Source: Campylobacterales bacterium
GTDB lineage: Bacteria > Campylobacterota > Campylobacteria > Campylobacterales > Sulfurimonadaceae
NCBI GenBank assembly: GCA_026390135.1
Contig: JAPLGN010000037.1
Span: 1 to 63,296 of the forward strand
Length of the DNA: 63,296 nt
Direction of reading: 5' to 3'
Shown: positions 60,891 through 63,296 of the stretch, piece after piece
How positions within the stretch are numbered: the stretch's first letter is position 1
Layout: the number at the start of each line of letters is the position of its first letter
Program-made: the position numbers and the translations under genes
The notes under the pieces: model-generated
The model's input: only the letters and a program-made list of their open reading frames with translations
Database searches by the model: none
Told to the model about the DNA's origin: nothing

Positions 60891-61598
60891 TCAGCCTCCG
60901 TTTCGGTGCAATCCGCACTCTTTATGTTCAGGGTTTTCCCACCACCATCGCCCGGCACGTATATCTTCTCCCTCTTTTACTGCGCGCGTACATGGGGCAC
61001 AGCCGATACTCGGATACCCAAGATCATGCAATGCGTTATAAGGGAGCTTATTTTCTTTGATAGCGTTCCAAACGTCTTCTTCGCTCCACTCGATTAACAA
61101 ATTGAGTTTAATCAATCCGTTTACTTGATCCCATTGCACCAGCCGCATCGTTTCACGCGTCGGAGACTGAGCACGTCGCAATCCGGTTATCCAGACATCC
61201 AATCCTTTTAATGCCCTTTGCAGCGGAGCGATTTTACGGACATGGCAGCACATTTTTCTATTTTCAATACTCTCACGAAATCCATTGATCCCTTGACGCT
61301 GATAAAGAATTTCAATATCCGCAGTATTGGGAAAATAGACATCAATCTTGATGCCATATTTTTTATTTGTCTGATCCATCACGGTATACGTCTCTTCGGG
61401 TAATCGTCCCGTATCAAGGGTAAAAATTTTAGCCTTTGGATTTTGTCGCAGCAGCAAATCGGTCAGGACCTGATCTTCCGCTCCAAAGCTCGTAGCTAAA
61501 GCGATCTTCTCTTTATAGGTTTGGGTAAAATATTCCAATATTTTCTCAATCGGTTCATTTTCAAACTCTCTGTTCAATACCTCAATCGTATGTTTCAT
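60891..61598 (-). CDS. cysH: APS reductase (assimilatory, Fe-S type)
   Basis: Reduces adenylylsulfate (APS) to sulfite. The 235-aa protein has LATSFGAEDQVLTDLL, FTLDTGRLPEETY and ITGLRRAQSPTR. The cysteines MCCHVRKIAPL and YPSIGCAPCTRAV form the CC...CxxC 4Fe-4S motif of APS-type enzymes, and the reactive KECGLH is at the C terminus. The start at 61598 is used because AGGAG lies 6 nt before it; it overlaps the DUF2061 gene end. Confidence 0.93.
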   Translation of the reverse strand: MKHTIEVLNREFENEPIEKILEYFTQTYKEKIALATSFGAEDQVLTDLLLRQNPKAKIFTLDTGRLPEETYTVMDQTNKKYGIKIDVYFPNTADIEILYQRQGINGFRESIENRKMCCHVRKIAPLQRALKGLDVWITGLRRAQSPTRETMRLVQWDQVNGLIKLNLLIEWSEEDVWNAIKENKLPYNALHDLGYPSIGCAPCTRAVKEGEDIRAGRWWWENPEHKECGLHRNGG

Positions 61599-61606
61599 CG
61601 TCACTC

Positions 61607-61837
61607 CTAAATTTGATAGTCGTTTTTGACCACCTTTATTCGTCCAAAATTTGTTTTCTCCCAAGCCCGCTCATGAAAATAATATAAAACCATCTTCGTA
61701 AAAACTTCAATCGATCCGATGGACAATGCCCAAATCAAATTGCCCGTAATAAAAAAAGCAATAACCATCGTATCAATCGTCCCTACCGTTCTCCAGGAGA
61801 CGGCTTTGAGTACACTGCGATAATGTTTGTCTCTCAT
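61607..61837 (-). CDS. DUF2061 membrane protein
   Basis: A 76-aa protein with a hydrophobic segment (MVIAFFITGNLIWALSIGSIEVFTKMVLYYF) and the DUF2061 pattern RSVLKAVSWRTVGTIDT plus YYFHERAWEK. The family is often encoded beside sulfate assimilation genes, but its role is unknown. The stop lies inside the RBS region of cysH and the start is 1 bp after cysK. Confidence 0.8.
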   Translation of the reverse strand: MRDKHYRSVLKAVSWRTVGTIDTMVIAFFITGNLIWALSIGSIEVFTKMVLYYFHERAWEKTNFGRIKVVKNDYQI

Positions 61838-61838
61838 C

Positions 61839-62771
61839 TCAATGACTCTCCACTGGAAACTCGTAAAGCTCCGTACTCAAATACCGCTCACCGGTATCGC
61901 ACAAAATCGTTACGATTGTTTTCCCTTTATTCTCAGGGCGAGCCGCGATTTTCCGTGCAGCGGCGACATTGGCACCTGAGGAAATTCCCACCAGAAGCCC
62001 CTCTTTTTTTGCTATTTCTCTCGAAGTCTCAAAAGCTTCCTCATTCGTGATCCGAATAATTTCATCATAAACTTTCGTATTGAGCACTTGCGGAATAAAT
62101 CCGGCTCCGATTCCTTGAATTTTGTGCGCTCCGGCTGGCTCTCCCGACAAAACGGGTGATGTATCCGGTTCTACGGCGATCACTTGAATATCAGGGTTAT
62201 AGCGTTTTAACACTTCCCCCACTCCTGTAATCGTTCCGCCAGTACCGACAGCAGCGACAAAAATATCTACTTTACCGTCTGTATCACTCCATATCTCTTC
62301 TGCCGTTGTTACTCTATGAATTTCGGAGTTATCCGGATTGTTAAACTGCTGTAACAAAACAGCATTTGGCACAGTTTGTGAGAGTTCCAATGCTTTTGCA
62401 ACTGCTCCCCCCATCCCCTTTGCAGGTTCAGTCAAAACGATTTGAGCCCCCAACGCCACTAAAAGCCGTCTACGTTCAAGACTCATGGAACTGGGCATTG
62501 TAAGAATCAATTTCAATCCAAGGTTTGCCGCCACACTCGCAAGAGCTATCCCGGTATTTCCACTCGTAGGTTCGACGATAACACTCTCCTGTGTAATCTC
62601 ACCTCGCGCTATTGCTTTGAGAATCATGTTGCTTCCGATTCGATCTTTAACCGATCCGGACGGGTTCATAAATTCGCATTTACCTAACAGTATGGTTTCA
62701 TTTTCTTCAAATTTCAGTTTCACCAATGGTGTATTACCGATTAACTCTGTAATATTGGCCGCTATTTTCAT
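61839..62771 (-). CDS. cysK: Cysteine synthase A
   Basis: PLP enzyme forming cysteine from O-acetylserine and sulfide. The 310-aa protein has ELIGNTPLVKL, the PLP lysine in NPSGSVKDRIGSNM, TSGNTGIALA, GTGGTITGVGEVLK and GIGAGFIPQVL. It is the first gene of the cys operon. A GGAGGG RBS precedes the ATG. A 14-bp palindrome similar to the TetR site lies 75 bp upstream. Confidence 0.96.
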   Translation of the reverse strand: MKIAANITELIGNTPLVKLKFEENETILLGKCEFMNPSGSVKDRIGSNMILKAIARGEITQESVIVEPTSGNTGIALASVAANLGLKLILTMPSSMSLERRRLLVALGAQIVLTEPAKGMGGAVAKALELSQTVPNAVLLQQFNNPDNSEIHRVTTAEEIWSDTDGKVDIFVAAVGTGGTITGVGEVLKRYNPDIQVIAVEPDTSPVLSGEPAGAHKIQGIGAGFIPQVLNTKVYDEIIRITNEEAFETSREIAKKEGLLVGISSGANVAAARKIAARPENKGKTIVTILCDTGERYLSTELYEFPVESH

Positions 62772-62846
62772 TGTTCCCTCCTTCTTTAGTAAAGACTCCT
62801 CGTGATGTAACTCACACCTAAAATCGCTTGATTAAAACAACATAAC

Positions 62847-62860
62847 TGAACGTTCATTCA
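62847..62860 (+). promoter_or_regulatory. Possible TetR-type operator upstream of cysK
   Basis: Reads TGAACGTTCATTCA, 13 of 14 positions equal to the site at the TetR gene (TGAACGATCATTCA). It is in the cysK / EAL-protein intergenic region. The distance to the cysK ATG (75 bp) differs from the three other sites. Confidence 0.5.
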
Positions 62861-63013
62861 GTAATATTTGATGGCATTCTAACGAAAGTATTTTTTATTG
62901 TCTAGTAAACATAGTGTTTTACTAAGGTATAGTTTCTTTGAATACATGATTCTACTATTTCAAAAGCAAAATACGCTACACTTCCTGTATCTATTAGTTA
63001 TAAAGTGTTCATA

Positions 63014-63296
63014 ATGAATAATACCCTTAGCCTTGCTCGTCAACCCATCATGAATCGTGACGAGCAAATAGTCGGATATGAATTTTTTTATCGCGATGAA
63101 GAAGGAAAATGCAGCATCGATGACCCAAGACATGCTACAAGCTCAGTATTGGTCAATCTTCTTAATCAAATCGGGACAACTGCAAGTTTTGGGGATTCTC
63201 TGGCGTTTATCAACACCGATGGACCACTACTGTTAACCGACATTATTCGCACCCTTCCTAAAGAAAAATTTGTTTTTGAACTCTCCGAAACCATGA
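63014..63296 (+). CDS. EAL-HDOD signalling protein, N-terminal part
   Basis: The open frame continues past the window edge (94 residues seen). It begins MNNTLSLARQPIMNRDEQIVGYEFF, then YRDEEGKCSI, and has FINTDGPLLLTDI and KFVFELSETM. The opening LARQPI-x-R-x-x-x-x-GYE-x-x-YR is that of EAL domains found with an HDOD domain (YuxH-like). The EAL of such proteins often lacks the catalytic residues, so it may be a c-di-GMP-independent signalling module. The rest is outside the window. Confidence 0.75.
   Translation, partial: MNNTLSLARQPIMNRDEQIVGYEFFYRDEEGKCSIDDPRHATSSVLVNLLNQIGTTASFGDSLAFINTDGPLLLTDIIRTLPKEKFVFELSETM

Overview
The window looks like a chromosomal segment of a hydrogen- and sulfur-oxidising Campylobacterota (Epsilonproteobacteria) bacterium, most likely Sulfuricurvum or Sulfurimonas-like. 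The reasons are a tmRNA tag reading ANNTNYRPAYAVA, moderate to low GC, several sulfide:quinone reductase-like flavoproteins, cytochrome bd, two [NiFe] hydrogenases with a full hyp set, and a HypF-like paralog in the hydrogenase operon. The genus is inferred from gene content, not from a marker alignment.

Layout. 1-2.98 kb: a degraded HTH-like remnant, tmRNA, a DUF3943 protein, trpA and an HPt protein. 3.1-7.2 kb: panB, ruvB and a CpxP/CpxR/CpxA-like envelope stress module. 7.3-11.2 kb: lgt, a HugZ-like heme protein, an Fe-S oxidoreductase and hemN. 11.4-15 kb: a response regulator, a hybrid kinase and a dead peptide-deformylase fused to a membrane domain. 15-28.2 kb: three SQR-type flavoproteins, small unknown proteins, a NifX-like protein, cytochrome bd (cydP-A-B plus a 49-aa membrane protein) and pepN. 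28.3-33.4 kb: hypB-C-D-E-A, a DUF695/RraB protein and a nickel permease. 33.5-39.3 kb: a DUF481 protein, an IS1595-like protein, a CheB-CheR-PAS fusion and a truncated GGDEF protein. 39.3-49.2 kb, all minus strand: a membrane-bound group 1 uptake hydrogenase (hydA frameshifted, hydB, hydC), a degenerate HypF paralog, hypF, a MazF-like toxin and two maturation peptidases. 49.3-50.9 kb: accessory genes (pentapeptide fragment, PNPOx-like protein, zeta-like kinase with a small partner). 50.9-54.6 kb: TetR regulator plus a soluble HupUV-like (group 2) hydrogenase, with a degenerate response regulator divergent from it. 54.7-62.8 kb: an assimilatory sulfate operon (cysK, DUF2061, cysH, cysD frameshifted, cysN, sulfite reductase, class V aminotransferase, cobA). 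63 kb: the start of an EAL/HDOD protein cut by the window edge.

How it fits together. Hydrogen and sulfide oxidation feed quinones, and cytochrome bd can oxidise them at low oxygen. Nickel uptake plus Hyp proteins mature the hydrogenases. The most interesting signal is a 14-bp palindrome close to TGAAYGATYATTCA. It lies just upstream of the TetR gene that heads the soluble hydrogenase operon, of hydA and of the nickel permease, with a near match upstream of cysK. This suggests a local TetR regulon tying hydrogenase, nickel and possibly sulfur assimilation together. Two families of dispersed intergenic hairpin repeats run through the window. Two core genes (hydA, cysD) carry single frameshifts, which may be real or assembly errors.
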